A DNA stretch of 64,000 nucleotides from positions 248,001 through 312,000 of the forward strand of contig NZ_JGVU02000002.1 of assembly GCF_000708755.2 (NCBI RefSeq). Reading direction: 5' to 3'. This document shows, one piece after another, positions 45,494 to 54,062 of the stretch. The position numbers and the translations under genes were made by a program. The first letter of the stretch is position 1. Every line of letters begins with the position of its first letter. The DNA is from Metabacillus indicus LMG 22858 (GTDB lineage: Bacteria > Bacillota > Bacilli > Bacillales > Bacillaceae). The notes beneath the pieces are model-generated. The model was given only the letters and a program-made list of their open reading frames with translations. It was not told the DNA's origin and ran no database searches.

Positions 45494-46441
45494 ATGAGTA
45501 AATTGGCGTTTATTTTTCCCGGTCAGGGTTCGCAGTCAGTCGGTATGGGGAAAGATGTGCATGATCAGTCAGAAACGGCACGGTCCATTTTTGAAGCGGC
45601 AGATGAAAAACTCGGCATGAAACTTTCAGAGATTATGTTTGAAGGGCCGCAGGAAACACTGACACTCACTTACAATGCTCAGCCGGCACTTCTGACGGCA
45701 AGTACAGCGATTCTCTCGAAATTCAGAGAAAACGGTATTTCGCCTGATTATGCAGCCGGGCACAGTCTCGGAGAGTATTCAGCTTTGGTTGCAAGCGGCG
45801 TGCTGTCCTTTGAGGATGCCGTTTACGCTGTAAGAAAGCGCGGAGAGTATATGAATGAAGCCGTGCCTGCAGGCATAGGAGCTATGGCTGCAATCATGGG
45901 CATGGATGCGGATGCATTGAAAAGCGTAACAGAAGAGGTAACAGCATCAGGATTTTCTGTCCAGCTTGCGAATTTAAACTGCCCGGGCCAGATTGTGATC
46001 TCCGGGACAGCAGAAGGCGTTGAAAAGGCATCGGCACTTGCAAAAGAAAAAGGTGCCAAACGCGCTATTGCGCTTGATGTAAGCGGTCCGTTTCATTCGG
46101 AACTGATGAAGCCTGCTGCTGAAAAATTTGCAGCGGTCCTGGAGGAACTTGAGGTAAACGATGCGGCCATTCCTGCTGTTGCCAATGTAACCGCCAAGCC
46201 TGTTGCAGATAAAAATGAGATTAAGCGTTTATTAGTTGAACAATTATATTCACCTGTAAGATGGGAAGAATCAGTGAGAGAAATGATTGATCAGGGTGTA
46301 ACAGTATTTGTTGAAATCGGCCCTGGAAAGGTTCTTTCCGGACTTGTGAAAAAAATTGACCGGAGTGCAGAAGTGATAGCTGTTTCAGATATGGCATCAT
46401 TTGAAGCAGCTGTTCAAAAACTGAAGGAGGTTCAGTTATGA
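45494..46441 (+). CDS. fabD: Malonyl-CoA:ACP transacylase
   Basis: Moves malonyl from CoA to acyl carrier protein. The 315-residue alpha/beta hydrolase-like protein has FPGQGSQ (9-15), the active-site GHSLG with Ser91 (89-93), and the partner His in [22 protein letters not shown] precedes the ATG. The stop overlaps the fabG start (ATGA at 46438-46441). Confidence 0.97.
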   Translation: MSKLAFIFPGQGSQSVGMGKDVHDQSETARSIFEAADEKLGMKLSEIMFEGPQETLTLTYNAQPALLTASTAILSKFRENGISPDYAAGHSLGEYSALVASGVLSFEDAVYAVRKRGEYMNEAVPAGIGAMAAIMGMDADALKSVTEEVTASGFSVQLANLNCPGQIVISGTAEGVEKASALAKEKGAKRAIALDVSGPFHSELMKPAAEKFAAVLEELEVNDAAIPAVANVTAKPVADKNEIKRLLVEQLYSPVRWEESVREMIDQGVTVFVEIGPGKVLSGLVKKIDRSAEVIAVSDMASFEAAVQKLKEVQL

Positions 46442-47178
46442 CAGAGAGTAAAACAGCGCTCGTTACCGGTGCATCAAGAGGCATCGGCCGGGCCATCGCA
46501 CTTGAACTTGCACGGAATGGGATAAATGTAGCGGTCAACTATGCCGGAAGCGAAGCTAAGGCAAATGAGGTCGTTGACGAAATTAAAGCTCTTGGAAGAG
46601 AAGCGTTTGCTGTACAGGCAGATGTCAGTGACAGTGAATCAGTATCAGCGATGGTAAAAGAAACGGTTGAGCGTTTCGGCAGACTGGATATTTTAATCAA
46701 TAATGCCGGCATCACAAAAGATAACCTTCTGATGAGAATGAAAGACTCCGAGTGGGATGATGTCATCAACATTAATCTAAAAGGGGTTTTCCTCACAACA
46801 AAAGCCGTTACCCGTCAAATGATGAAACAGCGTTACGGCAGAATCATCAACATCGCTTCAATTGTCGGCGTCAGCGGAAATCCGGGTCAGGCAAACTACG
46901 TAGCAGCAAAAGCTGGTGTAATCGGTCTTACAAAAACGGCTGCTAAAGAGCTGTCATCACGAAATATTACTGTGAATGCGATTGCTCCCGGGTTTATTAC
47001 GACTGATATGACGGATAAACTGACAGAAGATGTGAAAAATGAAATGCTGAAACAGATCCCTCTTGCAAGATTCGGCGAAGCTTCAGACATCGCGCACACT
47101 GCCGTGTTTCTTGCTTCTGAAAAAAGCAGCTACATTACGGGGCAGACCATTCATGTAGACGGCGGCATGGTCATGTAA
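46438..47178 (+). CDS. fabG: 3-oxoacyl-ACP reductase
   Basis: NADPH-dependent reduction of beta-ketoacyl-ACP in fatty-acid elongation. The 246-residue short-chain dehydrogenase has TGASRGIG (10-17), NNAG, and the Tyr154-x3-Lys158 pair in NYVAAKAG with the catalytic Ser in [20 protein letters not shown] in the fabD end is its ribosome site. It is the last gene of the FapR operon proper; acpP follows after 92 bp. Confidence 0.97.
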   Translation: MTESKTALVTGASRGIGRAIALELARNGINVAVNYAGSEAKANEVVDEIKALGREAFAVQADVSDSESVSAMVKETVERFGRLDILINNAGITKDNLLMRMKDSEWDDVININLKGVFLTTKAVTRQMMKQRYGRIINIASIVGVSGNPGQANYVAAKAGVIGLTKTAAKELSSRNITVNAIAPGFITTDMTDKLTEDVKNEMLKQIPLARFGEASDIAHTAVFLASEKSSYITGQTIHVDGGMVM

Positions 47179-47241
47179 AAAAACATGTTCCACATGCTCT
47201 GCAATCATTGATTTCGGCTAGTTTTTTAAAAGGATATACAC

Positions 47242-47247
47242 TATAAT
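47242..47247 (+). promoter_or_regulatory. Consensus -10 element before acpP
   Basis: TATAAT in ACACTATAATACT, 24 bp before the acpP start codon. No convincing -35 was found 16-18 bp upstream. It would give acpP its own, stronger transcript. Confidence 0.5.
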
Positions 47248-47270
47248 ACTTTGAGGGGAGGTGAAATGTT

Positions 47271-47504
47271 ATGGCAGAAGTACTTGAACGCGTAACGAAA
47301 ATTATCGTTGACCGTCTTGGTGTTGATGAAGCAGAAGTGAAAATGGAAGCTTCTTTCAAGGACGATCTTGGCGCTGATTCCCTTGATGTTGTAGAACTTG
47401 TTATGGAACTTGAAGATGAGTTCGACATGGAAATTTCTGATGAAGATGCAGAAAAGATTGCAACGGTGGGCGACGCTGTGAACTACATACAAAGTCAACA
47501 GTAA
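47271..47504 (+). CDS. acpP: Acyl carrier protein
   Basis: Carries growing acyl chains on phosphopantetheine. The 77-residue acidic protein has the attachment motif [15 protein letters not shown], with Ser37 as the modified residue. GAGGGGAGGTGAAATGTT precedes the ATG, a very strong ribosome site that fits the high expression of this protein. A terminator follows directly. Confidence 0.98.
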   Translation: MAEVLERVTKIIVDRLGVDEAEVKMEASFKDDLGADSLDVVELVMELEDEFDMEISDEDAEKIATVGDAVNYIQSQQ

Positions 47505-47512
47505 TGTTGCAA

Positions 47513-47542
47513 ATAAAGCCCCGTTATAAGGCGGGGCTTTAT
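47513..47542 (+). terminator. Terminator after acpP
   Basis: ATAAAGCCCCG pairs with CGGGGCTTTAT across an 8-nt loop, followed by CCCTTTTG. Confidence 0.85.
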
Positions 47543-47593
47543 CCCTTTTGAAAGATTACGTTAGATGCTGTTGTTTAAGTGATGGAGGTTATT

Positions 47594-48325
47594 ATGCCGA
47601 AGATGAATTACAGAGAGAGAAGATCGTTTGTCAAAAAAGCAGAATTCAAACAATTTCAGGAGCAAATTGGCCATACGTTTCAAAATGAAAAATTATTGTA
47701 CCAAGCCTTCACACATTCATCCTATGTGAATGAGCATCGCAAAAAGCCGTATGAAGACAATGAACGGCTGGAGTTTTTAGGAGACGCTGTACTTGAACTG
47801 ACGATTTCCCAGTTCCTATTCAAGAAATATCCGACAATGAGCGAAGGAGACCTCACAAAGGTCAGAGCTGCAATCGTCTGTGAACCGTCCCTTGTCGCGT
47901 TTGCAAACGAGCTTTCATTCGGTAAGCTGGTGCTTCTTGGAAAAGGGGAAGAAATGACAGGCGGAAGAGCAAGACCTGCACTTCTTGCAGATGTTTTTGA
48001 AGCCTTTATCGGTGCACTGTATCTGGATTCAGGCCTTGAACCTGTGGTCCATTTCCTCGAAAAATGCGTTTTCCCTAAAATAAATGATGGTGCTTTTTCT
48101 CATGTGATGGATTTTAAAAGCCAGCTGCAGGAATTTGTCCAGCGGGACAGCAAAGGATCCCTTGAGTACAAAATTCTTCAGGAAAAAGGACCTGCCCACA
48201 ACAGAGAGTTCGTTGCAACGGTTTCGTTAAACGGCGAGATCCTCGGAACAGGCAGCGGAAAATCAAAAAAAGCGGCCGAGCAGCACGCGGCACAGGAAGC
48301 CTTAACAAAACTGAAGCCGCTTTAA
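47594..48325 (+). CDS. rnc: Ribonuclease III
   Basis: Double-strand-specific endonuclease for rRNA, scRNA and mRNA processing. The 243-residue protein has the catalytic [15 protein letters not shown] signature, the second acidic cluster in [13 protein letters not shown], and a C-terminal dsRNA-binding domain ([11 protein letters not shown] ... [13 protein letters not shown]). ATG 47594 follows GGAGG at 47584-47588; [10 protein letters not shown] fits the extended Bacillus N-terminus. A GTG at 47579 and an ATG at 47582 are rejected because they overlap the ribosome site. Confidence 0.96.
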   Translation: MPKMNYRERRSFVKKAEFKQFQEQIGHTFQNEKLLYQAFTHSSYVNEHRKKPYEDNERLEFLGDAVLELTISQFLFKKYPTMSEGDLTKVRAAIVCEPSLVAFANELSFGKLVLLGKGEEMTGGRARPALLADVFEAFIGALYLDSGLEPVVHFLEKCVFPKINDGAFSHVMDFKSQLQEFVQRDSKGSLEYKILQEKGPAHNREFVATVSLNGEILGTGSGKSKKAAEQHAAQEALTKLKPL

Positions 48326-48330
48326 TGGAT

Positions 48331-48360
48331 AAACCCCCGAATACAAGGGGGTTCTCTTTA
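48331..48360 (+). terminator. Terminator after rnc
   Basis: AACCCCC pairs with GGGGGTT over a loop of about 8 nt, followed by CTCTTTAT. The T run is short. Confidence 0.7.
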
Positions 48361-48374
48361 TGTACAGCGATTTT

Positions 48375-48430
48375 CTGCCGGGCAAGTCCTTTTGCATATG
48401 TTTTTAAACCTGCCGGGCAGAAATTATGAT
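48375..48430 (+). promoter_or_regulatory. Doubled palindrome and candidate promoter before smc
   Basis: TGCCGGGCA, a 9-bp palindrome inside CTGCCGGGCA, occurs at 48376-48384 and 48411-48419, centres exactly 35 bp apart. A possible promoter, TTTTAA (48402-48407), 17-bp spacer and TATGAT (48425-48430), has the second palindrome inside its spacer. This arrangement looks like a repressor or regulator site; no binding protein is suggested by the sequence. Confidence 0.5.
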
Positions 48431-48471
48431 AGAATATGGATGATTTTATAGAATAGTAGGGAGGATCCATA

Positions 48472-51400
48472 ATGTTCCTCAAACGTTTGGATATTGTAGG
48501 ATTTAAGTCATTCGCTGAACGTGTGAATGTCGATTTTGTAAAAGGTGTTACAGCTGTTGTCGGACCAAACGGCAGCGGGAAAAGCAATATCACGGATGCC
48601 ATCAGATGGGTGCTTGGAGAACAGTCGGCCAAATCTCTCCGCGGAACGAAAATGGAAGATATCATTTTTGCCGGAAGCGACTCAAGAAAAGGCGTCAACA
48701 TGGCGGAAGTCACACTGACTCTTGATAACGGGGATCAGTTTTTGCCGATCGACTATCACGAGGTTTCTGTTACGAGAAGAGTGTACAGATCCGGTGAAAG
48801 TGAGTTTTCAATAAACAATCAGACTTGCCGTCTGAAGGATATTGTCGACCTTTTTATGGATTCCGGGCTCGGAAAAGAAGCTTTTTCAATCATAAGCCAG
48901 GGAAAAGTAGAAGAAATTTTAAGCAGCAAAGCAGAAGAGCGCCGCAGCATCTTTGAAGAAGCAGCAGGCGTACTTAAATATAAAACGAGAAAGAAAAAAG
49001 CCGAATACAAATTGGCTGAAACGCAGGAAAACCTGAACCGCGTCCAGGATATTCTCCATGAGCTTGAAGGACAGGTAGAGCCTCTTAAAATCCAGGCTTC
49101 TATCGCGAAAGACTATTTGGAGAAAAAAGAGGAACTCGAGCAGTTTGAAGTAGCTTTGACCGTCTATGAAATTGAGGAACTTCATCAAAAATGGGAAGCT
49201 CTTTCAAAAGCAGTAGAAGACGGGAAATTGAAAGAAAGCAGTCTCTATGCCGCTGTTCAGAAAAAAGAAGCGGATATTGAACAGGTGAGAGACCGGACTC
49301 ACGCGCTTGATGAATCCATCAATGATCTTCAGCAGGTGCTCCTTCTTGCAAGTGAAGACCTTGAAAAGCTGGAAGGCAGAAAAGAAGTTCTCAAAGAACG
49401 GAAAAAAAATGCAAGCCAGAACAAATCCCAGCTCCAGCATGCGGTAAAAGAAGCATCAGAACGCATCCATGCGCTCGAAAAGGAAAAAGAAGAACAGTCG
49501 CGAACACTTAAAGCTCTGCAGTCTGAAGTGGCAGACCTTAAAGAACAGCTTCAGCAGAAACAGTCTCTTCTGTCCTCCTTTGATCAGAACATGGAAGAAA
49601 AGATTGAATCGCTTAAAAGCGAATACTTTGATCTATTAAATGCAGAAGCCCAGGCGAAAAATGAAATCACATACATAAATGAGCAGATTGAGCAGCAGGC
49701 AAGAAAGACCGGCCGCCTGAAAGAAGCCAATCAAAAGTATTTGAGCGAGAGAAGCGAAACGGAAGAGAAAAAACGAAAGCTTGAGGCGAGACTTTCCCTT
49801 CTTGAAGCAGACCTGGATGAGCAAATTAAGACGTTCAGAACCGCCCAGACAAGCCTTGAGCATAAAAAAGCAGCCTACCAAAAGAGGGAAACAGCTCTTT
49901 ACCAGGCTTATCAATATCTGCAGCAGACGAAATCGCGCAAGGAAATGCTCGAATCGATGCAGGAAGATTATGCAGGGTTCTTCCAGGGAGTAAAGGAGAT
50001 CCTGAAACGCAGGAATGACCTTGAAGGAATTCACGGGGCCATTGCGGAGCTTATCTCAACGGATAAACTCTATGAAACGGCCATTGAAATTGCTCTCGGC
50101 GGGGCAGCCCAGCATGTTGTCGTAGAGAACGAACAGGCGGCAAGAACCGCTATCGCGTACTTAAAGAAGCATGCATTTGGACGGGCAACATTTCTTCCGC
50201 TCACTGTTATGAAGGAAAGGACCGTATCTGCTCAGGATCTGCAGACACTGCGCAGCCATCCGGCATTTAAAGGGATTGCCTCTGATTTGACTGAGTATGA
50301 TCCTGTTTACCGGAAAGCTGTTTTAAATCTCCTTGGAACGGTCATTGTGACAGAAGATCTCAAGGGGGCAAATGAACTGGCGCGTCTTTTAAACTACCGT
50401 TTCAGGTTTGTGACCCTCGGCGGAGATGTTGTTAATCCTGGCGGATCGATGACAGGCGGCGCAGTAAAGCAAAAGAACAATTCTCTTCTCAGCAGAAGCC
50501 GCGAACTGGAAACGATCGACAAACAGTTCAGCGAAATGTCCGATAAGACAAATCAGCTTGAACAAGAGGTCAAATCACTGAAATTGTCGATCTCAGAGGG
50601 TGAAAAGAGCCTTGAATCTCTCAGGGAAAAAGGAGAACAGCTCCGTATGGATACAGGGGCTGTCAGGTCAGACCTGAAAGAACTTGAAATGATGGAGAAG
50701 AATGTGAACAGCCATCTTTCTCTTTATGATGCCGAAAAAGAATCATATCAGGAAGAAAAGGCCAGAATGGTAAAGCGCAAAGAAGAACTGACCGAGAGAC
50801 TTGAAAAGGATGACAGCAAAAAAAGAGAGCTCGATCAGCTTATTGCTGAATTGAGCGCTAAAAAATCCAGTCAGCAAATGTCCAAGGAAGAAGTTCAGTC
50901 AGACATAACAGACGTAAAGGTCGTACTTGCCGGCAAAAAACAGGCGCTTGAAAATCAGCGCGGCCTTGCTGAACGGACAGAGCATGAATGGCTCGCGCAG
51001 CAGAAAAAATACCGCGAGGCAAAGGAAGACTTGGAATTTCTTCAGGATGAAATGAATTCTGATTTCTCCGGGGAAGAAAAACTCGAGCAAACAGCACAAG
51101 AGAAGCGGGAAGATAAAAATAAAACGATTGAACTGATCTCTGTGAGAAGAAGTCAGCGCCTGAAGCTTCAGGATCAGCTTGAAACAGCAGAAAAAGAAGT
51201 TAAAGAACTGAACAGGCAGTACAAACAGCTTTCAGAGCTGCAGAAGGATGAGGAAGTTAAGCTGAACCGTTACGATGTGGAGCTTGATAACAGGCTCAAT
51301 CATCTTCGCGAAGAGTATCTTCTTTCGTTTGAAGCGGCAAAAGAAAAGTATGAGCTTCAGACAGATGCTGCAGAAGCGAGAAAACGAGTGAAGCTTATCA

Positions 51401-52038
51401 AGCTTGCGATTGAAGAACTGGGCACTGTCAACCTTGGCGCCATCGATGAATACGAGAGAGTGTCCGAACGCTATCATTTCCTGACAGACCAGCGCAACGA
51501 TCTTCAGGAGGCCAAAGATACACTCCATCAGGTAATCGGTGAGATGGATGAAGAAATGAAGAAGAGATTCCACACGACCTTTACTCAAATCAGGTCACAC
51601 TTTGAATCTGTTTTTCAGGCACTTTTTGGAGGGGGCCGGGCGGAGCTCAGGCTCACAAATCCGGACGATCTGCTGAACACCGGTGTGGATATTGTCGCTC
51701 AGCCTCCCGGCAAAAAGCTGCAGAACCTGGGCCTTCTGTCTGGCGGAGAGCGGGCTCTTACAGCCATCGCCCTTCTGTTCTCCATTTTAAAAGTGAGGCC
51801 GGTTCCATTCTGTGTGCTCGATGAAGTCGAAGCGGCCCTTGATGAGGCCAATGTGCACAGATTTTCGCAGTATCTTAAAAAATTCAGCCAGGATACACAG
51901 TTTATTGTTATTACACACAGAAAAGGCACTATGGAAGATGCAGATGTACTCTACGGCGTAACGATGCAGGAATCAGGCGTATCCAAGATGGTTTCAGTCC
52001 GCCTGGAGGAAACGAAAGAATTTGCCGAATCAAGATGA
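48472..52038 (+). CDS. smc: Chromosome condensation and segregation protein Smc
   Basis: ATPase of the Smc-ScpAB condensin that extrudes DNA loops from ParB sites at the origin. The 1188-residue protein has Walker A GPNGSGKS (31-38), a first coiled coil (about 170-500), a hinge (about 510-690, with ALGGAAQHVVVEN and GGSMTGGAVKQK), a returning coiled coil (about 690-1030), ABC signature LSGGE (1089-1093) and Walker B CVLDEVEAALDEAN. AGGGAGGATCC precedes the ATG. Partners scpA and scpB are outside the window. Confidence 0.98.
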   Translation: MFLKRLDIVGFKSFAERVNVDFVKGVTAVVGPNGSGKSNITDAIRWVLGEQSAKSLRGTKMEDIIFAGSDSRKGVNMAEVTLTLDNGDQFLPIDYHEVSVTRRVYRSGESEFSINNQTCRLKDIVDLFMDSGLGKEAFSIISQGKVEEILSSKAEERRSIFEEAAGVLKYKTRKKKAEYKLAETQENLNRVQDILHELEGQVEPLKIQASIAKDYLEKKEELEQFEVALTVYEIEELHQKWEALSKAVEDGKLKESSLYAAVQKKEADIEQVRDRTHALDESINDLQQVLLLASEDLEKLEGRKEVLKERKKNASQNKSQLQHAVKEASERIHALEKEKEEQSRTLKALQSEVADLKEQLQQKQSLLSSFDQNMEEKIESLKSEYFDLLNAEAQAKNEITYINEQIEQQARKTGRLKEANQKYLSERSETEEKKRKLEARLSLLEADLDEQIKTFRTAQTSLEHKKAAYQKRETALYQAYQYLQQTKSRKEMLESMQEDYAGFFQGVKEILKRRNDLEGIHGAIAELISTDKLYETAIEIALGGAAQHVVVENEQAARTAIAYLKKHAFGRATFLPLTVMKERTVSAQDLQTLRSHPAFKGIASDLTEYDPVYRKAVLNLLGTVIVTEDLKGANELARLLNYRFRFVTLGGDVVNPGGSMTGGAVKQKNNSLLSRSRELETIDKQFSEMSDKTNQLEQEVKSLKLSISEGEKSLESLREKGEQLRMDTGAVRSDLKELEMMEKNVNSHLSLYDAEKESYQEEKARMVKRKEELTERLEKDDSKKRELDQLIAELSAKKSSQQMSKEEVQSDITDVKVVLAGKKQALENQRGLAERTEHEWLAQQKKYREAKEDLEFLQDEMNSDFSGEEKLEQTAQEKREDKNKTIELISVRRSQRLKLQDQLETAEKEVKELNRQYKQLSELQKDEEVKLNRYDVELDNRLNHLREEYLLSFEAAKEKYELQTDAAEARKRVKLIKLAIEELGTVNLGAIDEYERVSERYHFLTDQRNDLQEAKDTLHQVIGEMDEEMKKRFHTTFTQIRSHFESVFQALFGGGRAELRLTNPDDLLNTGVDIVAQPPGKKLQNLGLLSGGERALTAIALLFSILKVRPVPFCVLDEVEAALDEANVHRFSQYLKKFSQDTQFIVITHRKGTMEDADVLYGVTMQESGVSKMVSVRLEETKEFAESR

Positions 52039-52053
52039 GAGGATGAAGCTTAA

Positions 52054-53043
52054 GTGAGTTTCTTTAAAAAGTTAAAAGATAAATTTACACAGCAGCAGGA
52101 GCCTGATGCTTCACCGGAAAAGTATAAAGAGGGGCTTGCGAAAACGAGAGTATCATTTTCTGAACGCGTCAATAATCTCGTTGCCCGCTACCGCAAAGTA
52201 GATGAAGAGTTTTTTGAAGAGCTTGAGGAAGTACTGATTGGCGCGGATGTAGGCGTAGCAACAGTGATGGACCTGATAGATGAGCTGAAGATGGAAGTAA
52301 AGCGGCGGAATATTCAGGACTCAAAAGATGTAAGATCAGTGATTTCCGAGAAGCTTGTTGAGATTTATGAAGGAGAAGATGAAGAGTCTCCAAAGCTTAA
52401 CATTCGGGAAGGGCGCCTAAATGTGATTCTTTTTGTCGGCGTAAACGGAGTCGGCAAAACAACATCCATCGGCAAGCTTGCCCACAGGCTGAAGCAGGAA
52501 GGCAAATCAGTCCTCCTTGCAGCAGGAGATACTTTCCGTGCAGGCGCAATTGAGCAGCTGGAAGTCTGGGGAGAGCGTGCGGGAGTGGATGTAATTAAGC
52601 AGTCCGCAGGCTCAGACCCTGCAGCCGTCATGTTTGATGCAGTTCAGGCAGCAAAAGCAAGAAAAACGGACGTGCTGATCTGCGATACAGCAGGACGCCT
52701 GCAAAACAAGGTCAATCTCATGAACGAACTCGAAAAGGTAAAACGGGTCATCGAGCGCGAAATCCCGGGTGCTCCGCATGAGGTCCTTCTGGCTCTCGAC
52801 GCGACCACGGGCCAGAACGCCATGGTGCAGGCAAAGCAGTTTTCCCAGGCGACAAATGTCACAGGCATCGTGCTTACAAAGCTTGACGGAACGGCAAAAG
52901 GCGGCATCGTCCTCGCCATCCGCAATGAACTGAGCATCCCTGTAAAACTTGTCGGCTTAGGCGAAAAAATGGACGACCTCCAGGAATTTGACGCAGAACA
53001 GTACGTCTACGGCTTGTTTGCGGATCTTGTAGAAGAAGCATAG
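52054..53043 (+). CDS. ftsY: Signal recognition particle receptor FtsY
   Basis: Membrane-associated SRP-family GTPase that receives ribosome-SRP complexes and delivers them to SecYEG. The 329-residue protein has a short basic N-terminal region (SFFKKLKDKFTQQQ), an N domain, and the G domain with GVNGVGKTT (129-137), DTAGRLQNK and TKLDGTAKGG. The GTG start at 52054 follows GAGGATGAAGC. It has no long acidic A domain, as usual in Bacillus. Its partner Ffh is encoded 1 kb downstream. Confidence 0.97.
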   Translation: MSFFKKLKDKFTQQQEPDASPEKYKEGLAKTRVSFSERVNNLVARYRKVDEEFFEELEEVLIGADVGVATVMDLIDELKMEVKRRNIQDSKDVRSVISEKLVEIYEGEDEESPKLNIREGRLNVILFVGVNGVGKTTSIGKLAHRLKQEGKSVLLAAGDTFRAGAIEQLEVWGERAGVDVIKQSAGSDPAAVMFDAVQAAKARKTDVLICDTAGRLQNKVNLMNELEKVKRVIEREIPGAPHEVLLALDATTGQNAMVQAKQFSQATNVTGIVLTKLDGTAKGGIVLAIRNELSIPVKLVGLGEKMDDLQEFDAEQYVYGLFADLVEEA

Positions 53044-53051
53044 GATAAATG

Positions 53052-53088
53052 AAAGCCGTTCCCTTTGTGAAAGAGGGGCGGTTTTTTT
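53052..53088 (+). terminator. Terminator after ftsY
   Basis: AAAGCCGTTCCCTTT pairs with AAAGAGGGGCGGTTT (several G-U pairs, small loop) and enters a seven-T run. It ends the rnc-smc-ftsY series. Confidence 0.85.
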
Positions 53089-53122
53089 ATGGAACAATGA
53101 AGATGACTGTTTTGGAAGGAAA

Positions 53123-53240
53123 CTGGGAAATTTCAAGTTAACAGGGGATTTTGGCAAGTAAAGTGGCTGGTTTTTCAAGTGAAAAAGGAAGTTATTCAAG
53201 TATTCATTAAATAATGGCAAATAAATAAGAGTTTAGCGAA
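53123..53240. repeat. Phased CAAGT block A (21-bp period)
   Basis: CAAGT starts at 53134, 53155, 53176 and 53197, with a CAAAT variant at 53218: five units at exactly 21-bp spacing. The block opens with CTGGGAAATTT. The bases just before each motif follow the pattern TT, GG, TT, TT, GG, which is almost the same in block B. No start codon or ribosome site opens a frame through it. Confidence 0.85.
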
Positions 53241-53349
53241 CTAGGACGAAGCTGCAGAGCTGCACAGGTTGAATCAGATGCCCAAAAGCAAGTAGAGGGA
53301 CAATAATTGGCAGGAATGCCGTATTCCTCACTTCTAAATTAGGAGGTAG

Positions 53350-53480
53350 CCGGGAAATTTCAAGTAAACACGGGATTTAAGCAAGTAATGGATCTGGATT
53401 TTCAAGTAAAGTAAGAAGAAATTCAAGTGTTTCTTCTAAAATGGCAAGTAAAATAAAATTCCGGTGCTCAGTTTAGAGAC
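53350..53480. repeat. Phased CAAGT block B (21-bp period)
   Basis: CAAGT starts at 53361, 53382, 53403, 53424 and 53445, again exactly 21 bp apart, 227 bp downstream of block A. It opens with CCGGGAAATTT, and unit by unit it resembles block A more than its own neighbours, so the whole five-unit block was duplicated. Both end near a GTTTAG motif. The sequence between the blocks (53241-53349) shows no gene. Confidence 0.85.
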
Positions 53481-53519
53481 ATGTTGGGGCGATTCAAGCT
53501 TTTCGCATTGTCCAGCTCC

Positions 53520-53616
53520 ATCAGCCAGCTCCTCCGCCAGAACAAAATCCCCCAAAAAGTCAAACCCGGACTTTTCGGGGGATTTCTTTTTTGTCTGTCG
53601 GAGCTAAACGGCTGAT
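53520..53616. repeat. Nested palindromic element with terminator tip
   Basis: Outer arms ATCAGCC (53520-53526) and GGCTGAT (53610-53616), middle arms around AGCTCCTCCGCCAGA and TCTGTCGGAGCT, and an inner terminator stem (53545-53585) lie on the same axis. The left flank TTGTCCAGCTCC resembles a short repeat common between Bacillus genes. The element looks like a REP-type dispersed palindrome that supplies a terminator. Confidence 0.7.
53545..53591. terminator. Strong bidirectional terminator before ylxM
   Basis: AAATCCCCCAAAAAGTC (53545-53561) pairs with GACTTTTCGGGGGATTT (53569-53585) with one mismatch, over a 7-nt loop, then CTTTTTTG. No gene ends close by on the plus strand, so its job may be to insulate ylxM-ffh. 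Confidence 0.85.
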
Positions 53617-53645
53617 TCCGCTTTTCTGGCAGTCAAGAAAAAAAC

Positions 53646-53674
53646 TTGACATACATGTGACGAAAATGTAAACT
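53646..53674 (+). promoter_or_regulatory. Sigma-A promoter of ylxM-ffh
   Basis: TTGACA (53646-53651), 17-bp spacer, TAAACT (53669-53674), 43 bp before the ylxM start. The 13 bases CTTGACATACATG are identical to the -35 region before the Asp23-family gene at 37817. Confidence 0.85.
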
Positions 53675-53717
53675 AATGCTTGTAAAGGCAATTCCCTTAA
53701 CAAAGGAGAGAAGCTTA

Positions 53718-54050
53718 GTGATGCTTGAAAAGACAACGAGAGTGAATTACTTGTTTGATTTTTATCAATCGTTGTTAACACCAAAGCAAAAGAGCTATAT
53801 GTCGCTTTATTATCTGGATGATTACTCCTTGGGTGAAATTGCTGAAGAGTATGACATCAGCCGCCAGGCCGTCTATGATAATATTAAACGGACTGAGGCG
53901 ATGCTCGAACAATATGAAGAAAAATTATTGCTTTTTGAAAAATTTCAAAAGCGGCAGCAGCTGATACAACAGCTGAAAACAGCAGTGGCGGATCTGGACG
54001 GGAACGGACAGGTTTTATCGCTTGTTGAATCGCTTGAGAAATTAGATTAG
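53718..54050 (+). CDS. ylxM: YlxM/p13-family putative SRP-associated helix-turn-helix protein
   Basis: The 110-residue protein has a sigma-70 region 4-like helix-turn-helix ([20 protein letters not shown], then [20 protein letters not shown]) and a C-terminal coiled region. The family sits next to ffh throughout Firmicutes; in streptococci it binds SRP RNA and modulates Ffh/FtsY GTPase activity. The GTG at 53718 is preferred (AAAGGAGAG 8 bp upstream, N-terminus matching relatives); ATG 53721 is the alternative. It is 12 bp before ffh. Confidence 0.93.
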   Translation: MMLEKTTRVNYLFDFYQSLLTPKQKSYMSLYYLDDYSLGEIAEEYDISRQAVYDNIKRTEAMLEQYEEKLLLFEKFQKRQQLIQQLKTAVADLDGNGQVLSLVESLEKLD

Positions 54051-54062
54051 GAGGCGGCATGT

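Noticed and set aside
53107-53214. Frame through CAAGT block A giving a QV-every-seven-residues peptide
   Set aside because: It has no ATG, GTG or TTG start with a ribosome site; the frame opens at CTG after a TGA and block B does not keep it open. Treated as a by-product of the 21-bp period.
52957-53220. Minus-strand 87-codon frame over the ftsY end and block A
   Set aside because: It overlaps the conserved end of ftsY and its terminator, begins at a non-ATG codon in the repeat, and resembles no family.
53123-53480. CRISPR array
   Set aside because: The repeated unit is only 5-7 bases at 21-bp spacing, not 24-40-bp repeats with spacers, and no cas gene is present.
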